A stretch of DNA of 27,411 nt from Phycisphaerales bacterium UBA7800. GTDB taxonomy: Bacteria; Planctomycetota; Phycisphaerae; Phycisphaerales; Phycisphaeraceae. This document shows, piece by piece, positions 7,520 to 15,833 of the stretch. The notes under the pieces were generated by a model. It had not been told where the DNA came from, did no database searches, and saw only the letters and a list, made by a program, of their open reading frames with translations. The stretch lies in the NCBI GenBank assembly GCA_002480565.1, contig DLCK01000032.1:1-27411 (forward strand), given 5' to 3'. The position numbers were made by a program, and so were the translations under genes. Position 1 is the first letter of the stretch. The number at the start of each line of letters is the position of its first letter.

Positions 7520-8845
7520 ATGTTCAATAACAAAACCGCACAAGTCAGACACCACATTCTTGATCAACTTGAGGCTGGTACACTCAAGGCAGGCGATCGC
7601 TTGCCCGGTGCCCGTGAGTTGGCGATCCAGCTTGATATCTCCTTCCTGAAGGTGCAGCAGGCCATTGAAGGACTCTGCCGAGATGGTGTACTTGAGGTGG
7701 TCAATCGCCGTGGAACATATGTCCAGAAAACGTGGGCCAATTGCGTTTTGCCTGAGAATATCAGTATTTTCCGCATGCAAAACGAATTCCCCTGGTTGGC
7801 TGGGATCCGTCAGCTCATTGATGAACACCTGCCAGGTGTCCGCTTTACCAATGCTTTTCCCGTGGGGGCAATGGAACTCAAGACCACATACCACGTCCAG
7901 TCGCATTGGGAGCAATACCAAGACCTCACCGACATACTCGCCGAATGCTACCCGGATATGGATGATTTCTTTGAGCAACCCTTTGAAGCAGGCCGCATCG
8001 GTGGCAAGCTCGTGGGCATCCCATTTATCTTCTCACCGCGCGTCGTGTTCTACAATCCATCGTTATTCAAAAAAGCCAACTGCCCCTTACCCACCGACAA
8101 CTGGACATGGGATGATTTCCTGACCACCATCAACAAACTCAAACAAACACTGCCAATCGAACAAATCATCAACTGGCATTACGAACCCTTCTTATGGATG
8201 AACTACGTCATGCGGGCAGGCGGAAGGCTGATCCGTTGCGGTGTTCCTGATCCGGTACAGATTGACTCACCCATGACACGCCAAGGCCTTGGCTACTACG
8301 GTGAACTGGGCAAGGCATTGCATTTCCAGGAAAGACACGACACAAAAACAACCTTTAAACAAGGCAAATCCGCAATGTACATCTGCGAAAGACAGTATGT
8401 ACATCAAATGATGCATATTGGATTTGACGATTGGCAGACCGTTAATCTTCCCATGTTTCCCGGCGGGGAAGACATTACCACACAAGCGACTGATCTATTG
8501 TGCATTCACAAAGCCAACACCAACCCACAAGCTGCGCGCGAATACATCAAGTTGATGCTCTCGCCACAGATTCAGGACTTCATCGGCAAGCAAAAATACG
8601 GTATCCCCATCCGTAAAAGTTCTGCTTTTAAAAGCCTTGACCTTGCAAGCCCACGTGATGCCATTTTCGCTCGGGGCATCTCACGTATTTCCGCAGAATA
8701 CAACCTGCAATACCCGCACCTGACACAAACGCTTGTTGCTGGCATCCAACAGATGCTCCGAGAAAACCGAGGTATTGAAAAGACCACCGCTGAATTGGCA
8801 AGCCTTGCCCGACACTACATGTCCATCTGGAACATTGCAGTTTGA
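7520..8845 (+). CDS. GntR-type regulator fused to a family 1 solute-binding-protein domain
   Basis: Residues about 5-68 are a GntR winged helix (AGDRLPGARELA, KVQQAIEGLCRDGVLE, RRGTYV). Residues about 90-430 resemble a family 1 (MalE/UgpB-like) sugar-binding protein: GGKLVGIPFIFSPRVVFYNPSLFKKA, then NWTWDDF, FKQGKSAMYI and AREYIKLMLSPQIQDFI. There is no signal peptide, so the normally periplasmic fold would act in the cytoplasm as the ligand sensor of a one-component regulator. The 441 residues equal one HTH plus one complete binding protein. It starts 9 bp after the pseudopilin and ends 40 bp before the beta-helix gene. The likely ligand is an oligosaccharide released by the operon's enzymes. 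The domain reading is confident; the ligand and the direction of control are unknown. Confidence 0.85.
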   Translation: MFNNKTAQVRHHILDQLEAGTLKAGDRLPGARELAIQLDISFLKVQQAIEGLCRDGVLEVVNRRGTYVQKTWANCVLPENISIFRMQNEFPWLAGIRQLIDEHLPGVRFTNAFPVGAMELKTTYHVQSHWEQYQDLTDILAECYPDMDDFFEQPFEAGRIGGKLVGIPFIFSPRVVFYNPSLFKKANCPLPTDNWTWDDFLTTINKLKQTLPIEQIINWHYEPFLWMNYVMRAGGRLIRCGVPDPVQIDSPMTRQGLGYYGELGKALHFQERHDTKTTFKQGKSAMYICERQYVHQMMHIGFDDWQTVNLPMFPGGEDITTQATDLLCIHKANTNPQAAREYIKLMLSPQIQDFIGKQKYGIPIRKSSAFKSLDLASPRDAIFARGISRISAEYNLQYPHLTQTLVAGIQQMLRENRGIEKTTAELASLARHYMSIWNIAV

Positions 8846-8885
8846 ATCACCAGCCTTGAACATCCAACACCTGAAAGTCGCTGAC

Positions 8886-11228
8886 ATGAAATCAAGTCTC
8901 TCCATGCTTATCGTCTGCATGCTCTTCGCGTTCAGCCAAAAGGCTCATGCCCAAACATTACGACTGGTCCCCACGTTTGAGAGTTGCAGTGTCTATGTAC
9001 AGGACACTGTCCTGCTGCCTAAGCAACTGAACCTTCAATACCGACAAGCCGACCAGACTCACTGGCAAGCAGGCCATGCTCTGGTCAACAGTGACAATGA
9101 TGCGGTCCCGCGGACGAGTCTGTTTTATCTTAAGCCAGAGACCAGCTACCAGGTGCGCGTAATCGATGAGCAATCCAAAGTCATCGCAAGCAACACATTC
9201 ACCACGTGGTCAGAAAATCAACCCATCGCCAAAACGGTCTTCCTAACTGCAGCGGACTTTGAAAAATCTGGATTGCACCTTACCGACAGTGGTACTGCAA
9301 AAGGTTGGATACGATACGTCGGTGATGGGCAAACCATCTTCGATGCAGGCGATCAATCCAACAGTGCGATTCATGTCGATCACGCACATTACATCATTCT
9401 CCAAAACATCATCCTCAAAGGCGGTAAACGTCACGGCATCCATCTGGATCATGCCAGCAACATCATCATCCGAAACTGCGATATCTCCGGCTATGGCAGA
9501 GTCGGAACCCATCGCCCGGATAGGGATGGCAAGTACTACGATGCAAACAACAAAGCCATCAACTGGGACAGTGGCATCAACATCGATCTGTCCAAACGCA
9601 TCGTGATCGAACACAACTTCATTCACGATCCACGATCCACAGCCAACTCCTGGTTCTACTCGCATCCGGCGGGACCCAATGCCATCTTCCTGCGGACACT
9701 GGGCCAGATCGTCATCCGACACAACAACCTCATCGGCAGCAATCAACACCGATGGAACGATGTCATCGAAGGCTATGGCAACGGCAAAATCGACGGCGGG
9801 GCAAACTGCGATTCAGACATCTATGGCAACTACATGACCATTGCCAATGACGATGGGATCGAACTCGACGGCGGGCAATGCAACGTGCGATTCTGGGGCA
9901 ACCAAATCCAAAACACGCTCTGCGGCATCAGCACCGCAGCTAACGTCCGTGGCCCATCCTTCATCTTCAACAACCTAGTCGCAAACCTTGGTGACGAACG
10001 CGGCGCAACAGGTTCAGCAGTTAAAAATGGCGGCGGAACAACCTATACCCATGGCATCAGCCACTTCTACCACAACACATTTTACACCCGTGGCAGTGGT
10101 ATCCGAGCAGTAGGTTATGGCAAAGATGACAACCGAAGCATGTTCTATGGTGTGAGTCGAAACAATCTCTTAGTCGTCAGTGGCAACGGTATCCGTGATC
10201 CACATGCACCAGAGCAATGCGACTATGACTATGACCTGTTTGCAACACCATACAACTCGGCAGGTGCCTACACCATCGCTCGCCCCATGGAGCAACATGG
10301 GATCAAATCAAAAGCTCAACTGCGCGATCCAAGACATGGTGACTACCGCCCTGCCACCTCAAGTCCAGCCAATCATGCGGGAATAATCATCGCGGGATTA
10401 ACGGATGTAAAAAACCAATCCAATAAGCCCACCATTGGCAGCTTCACGGCAACGGATTCACCATCATTCCCAGCTCGGAAATTACCCATCCAAACCGACC
10501 AACAACATCTGCTAATCACAGTCACTGACACAGTCGGCCATGCAGGTGTCCAAAAAATCAACATACAAACCAACGGCCTAACCGAACCGATGCGTTATAC
10601 GATTCAGAAAAATGATGCGTTTGGTTGGCTAAAAGTCACACCTCAAAACGGAACACTCAAGCCCGGTCAATCACAGGCATTGACTGTTGAAGTCGACAAG
10701 ACTGAGCTTAAAGAGACGGGCATGATTCCTGCTGCATTTATCATCAAACTCCAGGATGGCCGCTCCTTACCGATCACGGTATCGGTGAAACATGTGAGTC
10801 ATTCCTACACATTCAAACAGTTGGCAAAAGACTGTCATGGTGCGGATTATTTCACAGCTGATACGGGGCAAGACCAAGGCATTTGGTTTACTGCTACGCA
10901 AGACAGAAAACTAGGTGACCGCAAGCTGACATTGAACCTGGACATCCCACAAACGGGCGACTATTACCTGCATTTACAGGTCAAATGCCCTGAACCCGGC
11001 GGCCATCATGACTCCGCTTTTTTAAGTCTCAACAACGAGCCCGCAAGACAAATCGGTATCTCACCGGGCGACTACTGGCATTGGGTGACGATCAGCGGCA
11101 AGTCCGATGCGATGCGCCTTGAGAAAGGTGCCAATCGCATTGAACTTTACCCGCGTGAATCCATTTGGATCAATCAGATTGTGGTCAACACCATGCCGTT
11201 AGGACTTGGTCAGACACCTGAGGATTGA
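8886..11228 (+). CDS. Secreted right-handed parallel beta-helix protein, probable polysaccharide-active enzyme
   Basis: The protein has 780 residues. A signal peptide covers residues 1-22 (MKSSLSMLIVCMLFAFSQ, cleaved after AHA). Residues about 23-110 look like a fibronectin III-like domain (LYLKPETSYQVRVID type). Residues about 120-480 form a parallel beta-helix with regular rungs (HYIILQNIILKGG, NIIIRNCDISG, RIVIEHNFIHD, QIVIRHNNLIG) and an acidic DDGIELDGGQ patch near residue 322. The C-terminal 160 residues resemble a carbohydrate-binding beta-sandwich ending in NRIELYPRESIWINQIVV. Such helices occur in pectate, alginate and chondroitin lyases and in some glycosidases; I cannot assign a family or catalytic residues. 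The start at 8886 begins the signal peptide; the frame is open upstream into the GntR gene. It is the last gene of the operon, 16 bp from a convergent gene. Confidence 0.75.
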   Translation: MKSSLSMLIVCMLFAFSQKAHAQTLRLVPTFESCSVYVQDTVLLPKQLNLQYRQADQTHWQAGHALVNSDNDAVPRTSLFYLKPETSYQVRVIDEQSKVIASNTFTTWSENQPIAKTVFLTAADFEKSGLHLTDSGTAKGWIRYVGDGQTIFDAGDQSNSAIHVDHAHYIILQNIILKGGKRHGIHLDHASNIIIRNCDISGYGRVGTHRPDRDGKYYDANNKAINWDSGINIDLSKRIVIEHNFIHDPRSTANSWFYSHPAGPNAIFLRTLGQIVIRHNNLIGSNQHRWNDVIEGYGNGKIDGGANCDSDIYGNYMTIANDDGIELDGGQCNVRFWGNQIQNTLCGISTAANVRGPSFIFNNLVANLGDERGATGSAVKNGGGTTYTHGISHFYHNTFYTRGSGIRAVGYGKDDNRSMFYGVSRNNLLVVSGNGIRDPHAPEQCDYDYDLFATPYNSAGAYTIARPMEQHGIKSKAQLRDPRHGDYRPATSSPANHAGIIIAGLTDVKNQSNKPTIGSFTATDSPSFPARKLPIQTDQQHLLITVTDTVGHAGVQKINIQTNGLTEPMRYTIQKNDAFGWLKVTPQNGTLKPGQSQALTVEVDKTELKETGMIPAAFIIKLQDGRSLPITVSVKHVSHSYTFKQLAKDCHGADYFTADTGQDQGIWFTATQDRKLGDRKLTLNLDIPQTGDYYLHLQVKCPEPGGHHDSAFLSLNNEPARQIGISPGDYWHWVTISGKSDAMRLEKGANRIELYPRESIWINQIVVNTMPLGLGQTPED

Positions 11229-11244
11229 ACAGTCTGACTCGTAC

Positions 11245-13623
11245 TTACTCGTAAACCACATCATCAAAGTAGAAAGTCAGCGGCGTTCCTTGGCCGGCAA
11301 CGACCCATGAAAAGCCGGTCTTGATGCAACTCATATCCTTGCCTGCAAGGTTGATGGTGTACTGCTTCCAATCACTGGTGAGTGTGATTTCGGCATCACC
11401 CGTGGCAGTGTCGTGATAGGGTTTATCGCGTCCGAGTAAGCCAAAGGAGATTTTGATTTTCTCGCCGCCCTTTTCACCCCTTGCCCAGAAGCTTAATTGC
11501 TTGGCACCGGTGAGATCAAACCCGCCACGTTGATCACCCCAGTCGTTGGCTGGATGCTGCCAGACGACACCGCCCCAATTCCCAGCAGCGTTGTAGTTGA
11601 CTTGCATGCAGGTGTTACCGGTATGCGGATTGTTGGTCGAACGAGCATCCATCTTGATCGCCCCCGCGTTACCCATATATCCAGATGGAATCCAGGCAGC
11701 ACCTTCCATTGCAGAGGTAAAGACGGGCATCGGCAGTTGGGACTTTTCACCCTTGGGTGATGCTTTGCTCTTGGCGGAGACGAGTTGATTGCTTTGACGC
11801 GGCGCGCCGTTGGCACCTTCGTACACAATATCATCCAGATAAAAGGTGATGGGTTTACCTTGTCCAGCGACGACCCACATAAAGCCGGTCTTGATCTGCT
11901 TGAGATTCTTGCCTGCAAGGTTAATGCTGTACTGTTTCCATTCGTTTGTGAGTGTAAATTCGGCTTCACCTTTGTCGGTGTCGAAGAAAGGCTTGTCACT
12001 GCCGAGGACACCGAAACCGATTTTGATTTTTTCGTTGCCGTCTTGACCACGTGCATAGAAGCTGAGTTTGGTTGCGCCGGTAAGATCCCATCCGCCGGGT
12101 TGGTCGCCCCAGTCATTTGCCGGACTCTGCCAGACGACGCCTCCCCAACCATTGGCTGCGGTGTATTTGACTTCGATACATTGCGTGCCGTGATAGGGAT
12201 TGGTGGTGGACTTTTCGTTCATTTTGATATTGCCGGTATCGCCCATCCAACCCGAGGCATACCATGGCTCTTTGTCCATCCCATCGGTGTGAACCCAGAC
12301 GGGAAGCGGGCTGGGTTTGCCTGTTGCTGCTACCGATGTTGCAACAGGTTCACCCTTGACCAAGATGGGAATATTGGCGACCGCGGAACTACCTTTACCA
12401 TCTCGCACGATGGCAAAGATGCGATAAATCCCTGGGATATTGGGCATTTTCAGCGTGACTTGTTGATTGTTTGATGCAATGATCGCTTCTGGATATTGCT
12501 TGGTGGCTTCCTCAGCATCACCACCGGTATTGAGTTTTTTGGCTTCTTCGTGAAACTGCCATTCAACGGTGCAGCTGTCATTTTCAGGATCAGTGGTTTT
12601 GATCACCGCGATGACCTGATCGCCGGTATTGACCTGGTCTGCACCCTCTATTTTATAGGAGACAATTTCCGGGCAGCGGTTAGGCGGATACTTACCCGCC
12701 CACATTTGCGCCATGACATCCACAGCCTGGGTCTTGGTACCATCGGGCATGAGCATGCCAAACCATGTTGCGGTCGCTTCCTGTTTGAATCCCCATGTAA
12801 ATGCGTAACCGCCGAGACAGAGTTTACCTTCTTCGGCTTTGATGGCTTTGAGATAGGCTTCACGATAGCGGTCTGCTTTTTGGGTGCTGGTCAGTTCATT
12901 GACAGTGCCGAAGCTGTTCTTGCCAATTTCCCAGATACCGGGCGGCCCGTACTCGGTGAGTACATAAGGCTTGGTGCCACCGGCTGCGCGATAGCGAGCG
13001 GGGATGGAAGCTACGCCCCCGTAGGTGTTGATGCCGATGATATCGATGTCCGGGCAGAGTTGATTGATGGATTGCACACGTTTACCGCCGATCTCTGCGA
13101 TCACGGTCATGGTCGGATGATTGGGGTCCATCTGCTTGACCATGGCAGCGAGTTTTTGGATATGGTTCCATATATTTGGATTGTCACCTTCAGCATATCC
13201 TTCCATCTCGTTACCCAAACCCCATGCCAATAAGGCTGGATGGTTTTTGTATTTCATCACTGCATCTCGCACCATGGCAGTCTGTTCTTTAAGTGAATCC
13301 TGATTGGTGTAATCAAAGCCATGACGTTCATGGCCAAGCCAAAGTCCGAGCGTGACGGTGAGTCCGAGTTGTTGTGCTTCATCAAGCAATGCCTTCGTAC
13401 CGCGACCGACACCCCATGTGCGAAAAGCATTGCCACCCAGGTCAGCCATTAGCTGCTTGTCACCATCGCCTCCTGCACCTTTGATCAGGTAGGGTTGGCC
13501 ACCGCGTAAGAGCTGATAATGTCCCGGCGATGTCTGCTTGATCTGGACTTTGACCACTTGTGCATGAAGTGAAGTCACCGCCAAAAGCATCAGCGCAGTA
13601 CATGAAGTGACGAATCGAATCAT
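11245..13623 (-). CDS. Secreted clan GH-A glycoside hydrolase with Ig-like domain and two C-terminal binding domains
   Basis: The protein has 792 residues. The signal peptide MIRFVTSCTALMLLAVTSLHA is cleaved before Gln22. Residues about 30-310 are a TIM barrel: the acid/base is probably Glu139 in WGLGNEMEGY, and the nucleophile is probably Glu224 in VLTEYGPPG. The barrel resembles the GH2 C-terminal/GH5 group; I cannot fix the family. Residues about 315-425 form an Ig- or PKD-like domain (DQVIAVIKTTDPENDS). Two copies of a binding-type beta-sandwich follow (about 438-601 and 628-792), each with GGVVWQ-PANDWGDQ and ending FYLDDIVYE or FYFDDVVYE. AAGGA lies 7 nt before the start. It is the third gene after LacI and pseudopilin, 60 bp downstream of the pseudopilin. 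The nearby GH81 gene makes a beta-glucan substrate plausible. Confidence 0.82.
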   Translation of the reverse strand: MIRFVTSCTALMLLAVTSLHAQVVKVQIKQTSPGHYQLLRGGQPYLIKGAGGDGDKQLMADLGGNAFRTWGVGRGTKALLDEAQQLGLTVTLGLWLGHERHGFDYTNQDSLKEQTAMVRDAVMKYKNHPALLAWGLGNEMEGYAEGDNPNIWNHIQKLAAMVKQMDPNHPTMTVIAEIGGKRVQSINQLCPDIDIIGINTYGGVASIPARYRAAGGTKPYVLTEYGPPGIWEIGKNSFGTVNELTSTQKADRYREAYLKAIKAEEGKLCLGGYAFTWGFKQEATATWFGMLMPDGTKTQAVDVMAQMWAGKYPPNRCPEIVSYKIEGADQVNTGDQVIAVIKTTDPENDSCTVEWQFHEEAKKLNTGGDAEEATKQYPEAIIASNNQQVTLKMPNIPGIYRIFAIVRDGKGSSAVANIPILVKGEPVATSVAATGKPSPLPVWVHTDGMDKEPWYASGWMGDTGNIKMNEKSTTNPYHGTQCIEVKYTAANGWGGVVWQSPANDWGDQPGGWDLTGATKLSFYARGQDGNEKIKIGFGVLGSDKPFFDTDKGEAEFTLTNEWKQYSINLAGKNLKQIKTGFMWVVAGQGKPITFYLDDIVYEGANGAPRQSNQLVSAKSKASPKGEKSQLPMPVFTSAMEGAAWIPSGYMGNAGAIKMDARSTNNPHTGNTCMQVNYNAAGNWGGVVWQHPANDWGDQRGGFDLTGAKQLSFWARGEKGGEKIKISFGLLGRDKPYHDTATGDAEITLTSDWKQYTINLAGKDMSCIKTGFSWVVAGQGTPLTFYFDDVVYE
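11248..12309 (-). repeat. Tandem duplicated C-terminal binding domain (570-bp offset)
   Basis: The segments 11821-12309 (first copy in the protein) and 11248-11738 (second copy) encode the same domain at a constant offset of 570 bp, or 190 codons. Shared blocks include the GGVVWQ/PANDWGDQ segment, KIKI-FG-LG-DKP and WVVAGQG-P-TFY-DD-VYE. Similarity is high at protein level and visible in the DNA, so this duplication is younger than the one in the 1730-5473 gene. Confidence 0.9.
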
Positions 13624-13683
13624 CGTAAAATCCTTAAATATGTTTACAAATCGTGTCTGCGGTCAGATCACCGGGTCGCCAAC

Positions 13684-14430
13684 TCAATAGGTGGTGGCAA
13701 TGTTTTCCTGGGTGATGGTATCGACCGCGCGGGTCTGGGTGTGTCCATCCATGAAGACGACGTTGGCCTGTCCCTGGCCGGGGCTTGCTTCAAAGTGACG
13801 GTACCGCACATGAGTCGGGCCATATGCACCGTCGGTCTGATTCCACTTGGGGATCAACAATGAGCGATTGATATTCGCAGCATTGGTCGGGTTGTAGGTT
13901 TCTGCATGAAAATCATCAAAGTAGAACCAAACGTCACCGGTGGGGAAAGCCTGAATCGCATCAGCGATGGCCAAGACCTTGCTGGGACGTGGGATCATTT
14001 CCAACCGCATCGTAGGGATGGCCGGATTGTAATCCGCACGTTTGAACCCTGCAGGATTCGGTGCATAGGTGACGAGTTTGAAATTGGCGGGATCGATTTT
14101 CTTCTTCATCGACGGACACCAGTACAACTGTGTGTTGCCTGAAGAAGCATGAGTCCGCGGGGCATATTTATCGAGTGTCTCACGCCAATTGCCTACGCCT
14201 GATGGCCCCCATGAGTATGGGAGCATGCCATCACTGTCTTGTGAATAAATCGTGGCATAGAGCATTAACTGACGCTGATTGACCATGCACTTGGTATTAA
14301 ATGCAGCTTTGCGAGCGCCGGATAATGCGGGTAACAAGATCGAGACCAACAATGCAATGATGGAAATAACGACCAACAGTTCAATTAGCGTAAAGGCCTT
14401 GCAGGTTGCATGAGTATGCGATGTAGACAT
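13684..14430 (-). CDS. Type II pseudopilin-like protein with C-terminal DGH motif
   Basis: This 248-residue protein has the prepilin motif KAFTLIELLVVISIIALLVS, with expected cleavage between Ala12 and Phe13, then a hydrophobic helix ending LLPALSGARKAAFNTKC. Near the C-terminus RYRHFEASPGQGQANVVFMDGH is a stretched version of the H-X9-DG motif: 15 residues separate His from Asp228-Gly229-His230. The start at 14430 has GAGGAG 8 nt upstream; codons further upstream overlap the LacI gene in another frame and are not coding. It lies between LacI (61 bp gap) and the glycosidase (60 bp gap) on the same strand, so the three probably form one transcript. A role in secreting or displaying the neighbouring enzyme is inferred from position only. 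Confidence 0.9.
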   Translation of the reverse strand: MSTSHTHATCKAFTLIELLVVISIIALLVSILLPALSGARKAAFNTKCMVNQRQLMLYATIYSQDSDGMLPYSWGPSGVGNWRETLDKYAPRTHASSGNTQLYWCPSMKKKIDPANFKLVTYAPNPAGFKRADYNPAIPTMRLEMIPRPSKVLAIADAIQAFPTGDVWFYFDDFHAETYNPTNAANINRSLLIPKWNQTDGAYGPTHVRYRHFEASPGQGQANVVFMDGHTQTRAVDTITQENIATTY

Positions 14431-14491
14431 GACAAAACTCCTCTTCCCCCAGTAAAATATCGACCGATGTGAACGCCCCCTTGGGTTATCG

Positions 14492-15508
14492 TTATGACGC
14501 GGCAGTGTTATTGTCCGGCGACGCCGTGGTTTCATGAACTTCCAACCAACACTCAAGTGTCTTGCGTGCCACCAGCGCATCACCAGTCTGGCGGAGCAAA
14601 GCTTGCAACATGTTAAAAGCTTCACGCCCCAACACCTCAGCATCTTGTGCCACGGTGGTCAACTGCGGGAAAGTCACCATATGCTGTGGAGCGTCATTGA
14701 ATCCCACAATCGACAAATCCTCTGGCACGCGGATACCACTTCGCATCGCTTCATTGACCAACCCCAATGACGTATAAGGATCAATCACGAACACAGCAGT
14801 CGGCTTGGGATTCATACATTGAATCTGACGATAGGCCAACGTGCCACCATCAATGTAAGCAGGCACACGTACAACCAAGCGTGGATCAAACGCCACACCC
14901 GCTTCACGAAGTGCCTGGTTGTATGCTTCAAGGCGCTCAGCATGATCGTGGTCATCGACCACATTGGTCACCACTGCAATCTGCTTATGCCCAAGATTCA
15001 GCAACATCTCAACTGCACGTCTTGATGCATTACTGGCATCCGAACGAATGAAACTTACTTCGGGTTCATCAAAACGATCCGCAACAACAACTGCTGGGAA
15101 TGACTCACGAGCGATCTCAACACATTGCCAACGCGTCGCTGTTGTCGTTCGGATAATCGCCCCGCGGATTCCTTTGCGTTGGAACATCTGCGTGAAGGTT
15201 TCACCTTCCTGTCGAGCGCGCTGGGCATTGATCACCATCAAGTCATAGCCGGAGACTTCCAGCTGGCAACTGATGCCCTGAGTCAATGCTGCATCAAACG
15301 CCGACCCCAGCGAGGACTCACCGGTGTAGACCAAGGCGATGTTGTCCAAACTGCGTTTAGTCGGCGAGCTGGCTTCTTTGGAAGTGTTGACGGCGGTAAG
15401 CACCTTCTGCCGTGCCTGTTCACTGACCGACGGATGATTGTTGAGCACCCGTGATACGGTTGTGATCGACACTCCGGCTTGTTTGGCGATGTCACGAACA
15501 GATGCCAT
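14492..15508 (-). CDS. LacI-family transcriptional regulator lacking a clear hinge helix
   Basis: This 338-residue regulator has a canonical LacI helix-turn-helix at residues about 3-40 (VRDIAKQAGVSITTVSRVLN). A periplasmic-binding-protein-like ligand domain runs from about 57 to 325 (FIRSDASNASRRAVEMLLNLGHKQIAVV, PTAVFVIDPYTSLGLVNEAM, LSIVGFNDAP). The segment joining them, VNTSKEASSPTKRSLDNIALVY, lacks the usual LGY-PN--AR-L hinge helix and is about seven residues short. The start has AGGAG about 6 nt upstream. It is the first gene of the LacI-pseudopilin-glycosidase operon and divergent from GH81, so both are likely targets. A TTGACA-17-TAAAGT promoter and an AACGTT-centred site precede it, consistent with autoregulation. 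The ligand is unknown. Confidence 0.9.
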   Translation of the reverse strand: MASVRDIAKQAGVSITTVSRVLNNHPSVSEQARQKVLTAVNTSKEASSPTKRSLDNIALVYTGESSLGSAFDAALTQGISCQLEVSGYDLMVINAQRARQEGETFTQMFQRKGIRGAIIRTTTATRWQCVEIARESFPAVVVADRFDEPEVSFIRSDASNASRRAVEMLLNLGHKQIAVVTNVVDDHDHAERLEAYNQALREAGVAFDPRLVVRVPAYIDGGTLAYRQIQCMNPKPTAVFVIDPYTSLGLVNEAMRSGIRVPEDLSIVGFNDAPQHMVTFPQLTTVAQDAEVLGREAFNMLQALLRQTGDALVARKTLECWLEVHETTASPDNNTAAS

Positions 15509-15532
15509 CGAACTCTCCTGATGAAACAGATA

Positions 15533-15546
15533 AGAAACGTTATGAA
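15533..15546. promoter_or_regulatory. Candidate LacI-type operator in the LacI operon leader
   Basis: AAGAAACGTTATGA is centred on AACGTT, the core typical of LacI-family operators. It lies immediately downstream of the -10 box and about 25 nt before the regulator's start, a position suited to autorepression. The AAACGTTAT word also occurs in the operator upstream of the third pseudopilin (24158-24166), so cross-recognition by the other LacI is possible. Confidence 0.5.
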
Positions 15547-15547
15547 A

Positions 15548-15576
15548 ACTTTAGACACGCTTTGTTGCACTGTCAA
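15548..15576 (-). promoter_or_regulatory. Sigma70-type promoter of the LacI-pseudopilin-glycosidase operon
   Basis: On the minus strand TTGACA (15576-15571) and TAAAGT (15553-15548) are separated by exactly 17 nt. The -35 is a perfect consensus and the -10 matches four of six bases. This leaves a leader of roughly 30-35 nt before the LacI start at 15508. Confidence 0.7.
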
Positions 15577-15760
15577 TCGAATCTGATGACTATTTACTTT
15601 TCGTAGATTTTGACGGCTGTTTAACAAACCACTTAATTTATTTTATTTTCTTGGTATTTAATTATTTACATTGTTTTATAATAACATCTCAATCGCATTA
15701 CAATGAAGAAATTTATTTATCACTATTGTGTTTTTCCAACAGGCTGGAATAGAATACTCA

Positions 15761-15777
15761 TGAAACACTTTGTTTCA
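15761..15777. promoter_or_regulatory. Perfect palindrome, candidate operator for GH81
   Basis: TGAAACACTTTGTTTCA has 7-bp inverted arms around a 3-nt centre and lies 57 nt before the GH81 start, just upstream of a TATAAA. A further TGTTTCA half-site follows at 15782-15788. Which protein binds it is unknown; the adjacent LacI is the obvious candidate, although the 3-nt centre differs from a typical LacI-family operator. Confidence 0.55.
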
Positions 15778-15833
15778 TTTATGTTTCACTATAAACACAG
15801 AACCAATCTTTTATACACGGTAAGAGACAAACA

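Larger units (their letters stand above)
15509..15833. other. Divergent intergenic control region, LacI operon / GH81
   Basis: This 325-bp, strongly AT-rich region holds no gene. It contains the LacI promoter and AACGTT-centred site near its left end, and near its right end the perfect palindrome TGAAACA-CTT-TGTTTCA. A further TGTTTCA lies at 15782-15788, another TGAAACA at 15522-15528, and a short inverted repeat TTCCA/TGGAA at 15734-15749. A TATAAA at 15790-15795 could be the GH81 -10 box, but no good -35 box is visible. Confidence 0.6.

Noticed and set aside
11493..12152. 219-codon minus-strand open frame inside the GH-A gene
   Set aside because: It is another frame of the duplicated binding-domain DNA, with Ser/Pro/Arg-rich composition and no recognisable fold.
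11785..13233. Two long plus-strand open frames (11785-12474 and 12496-13233) opposite the GH-A enzyme
   Set aside because: They are antisense to a gene with signal peptide, catalytic motifs and duplicated domains; their translations show no domain, and they have no convincing ribosome-binding site.
14431..14643. Upstream extension of the second pseudopilin
   Set aside because: It overlaps the 3' end of the LacI gene in another frame; the start at 14430 has an excellent GAGGAG site.
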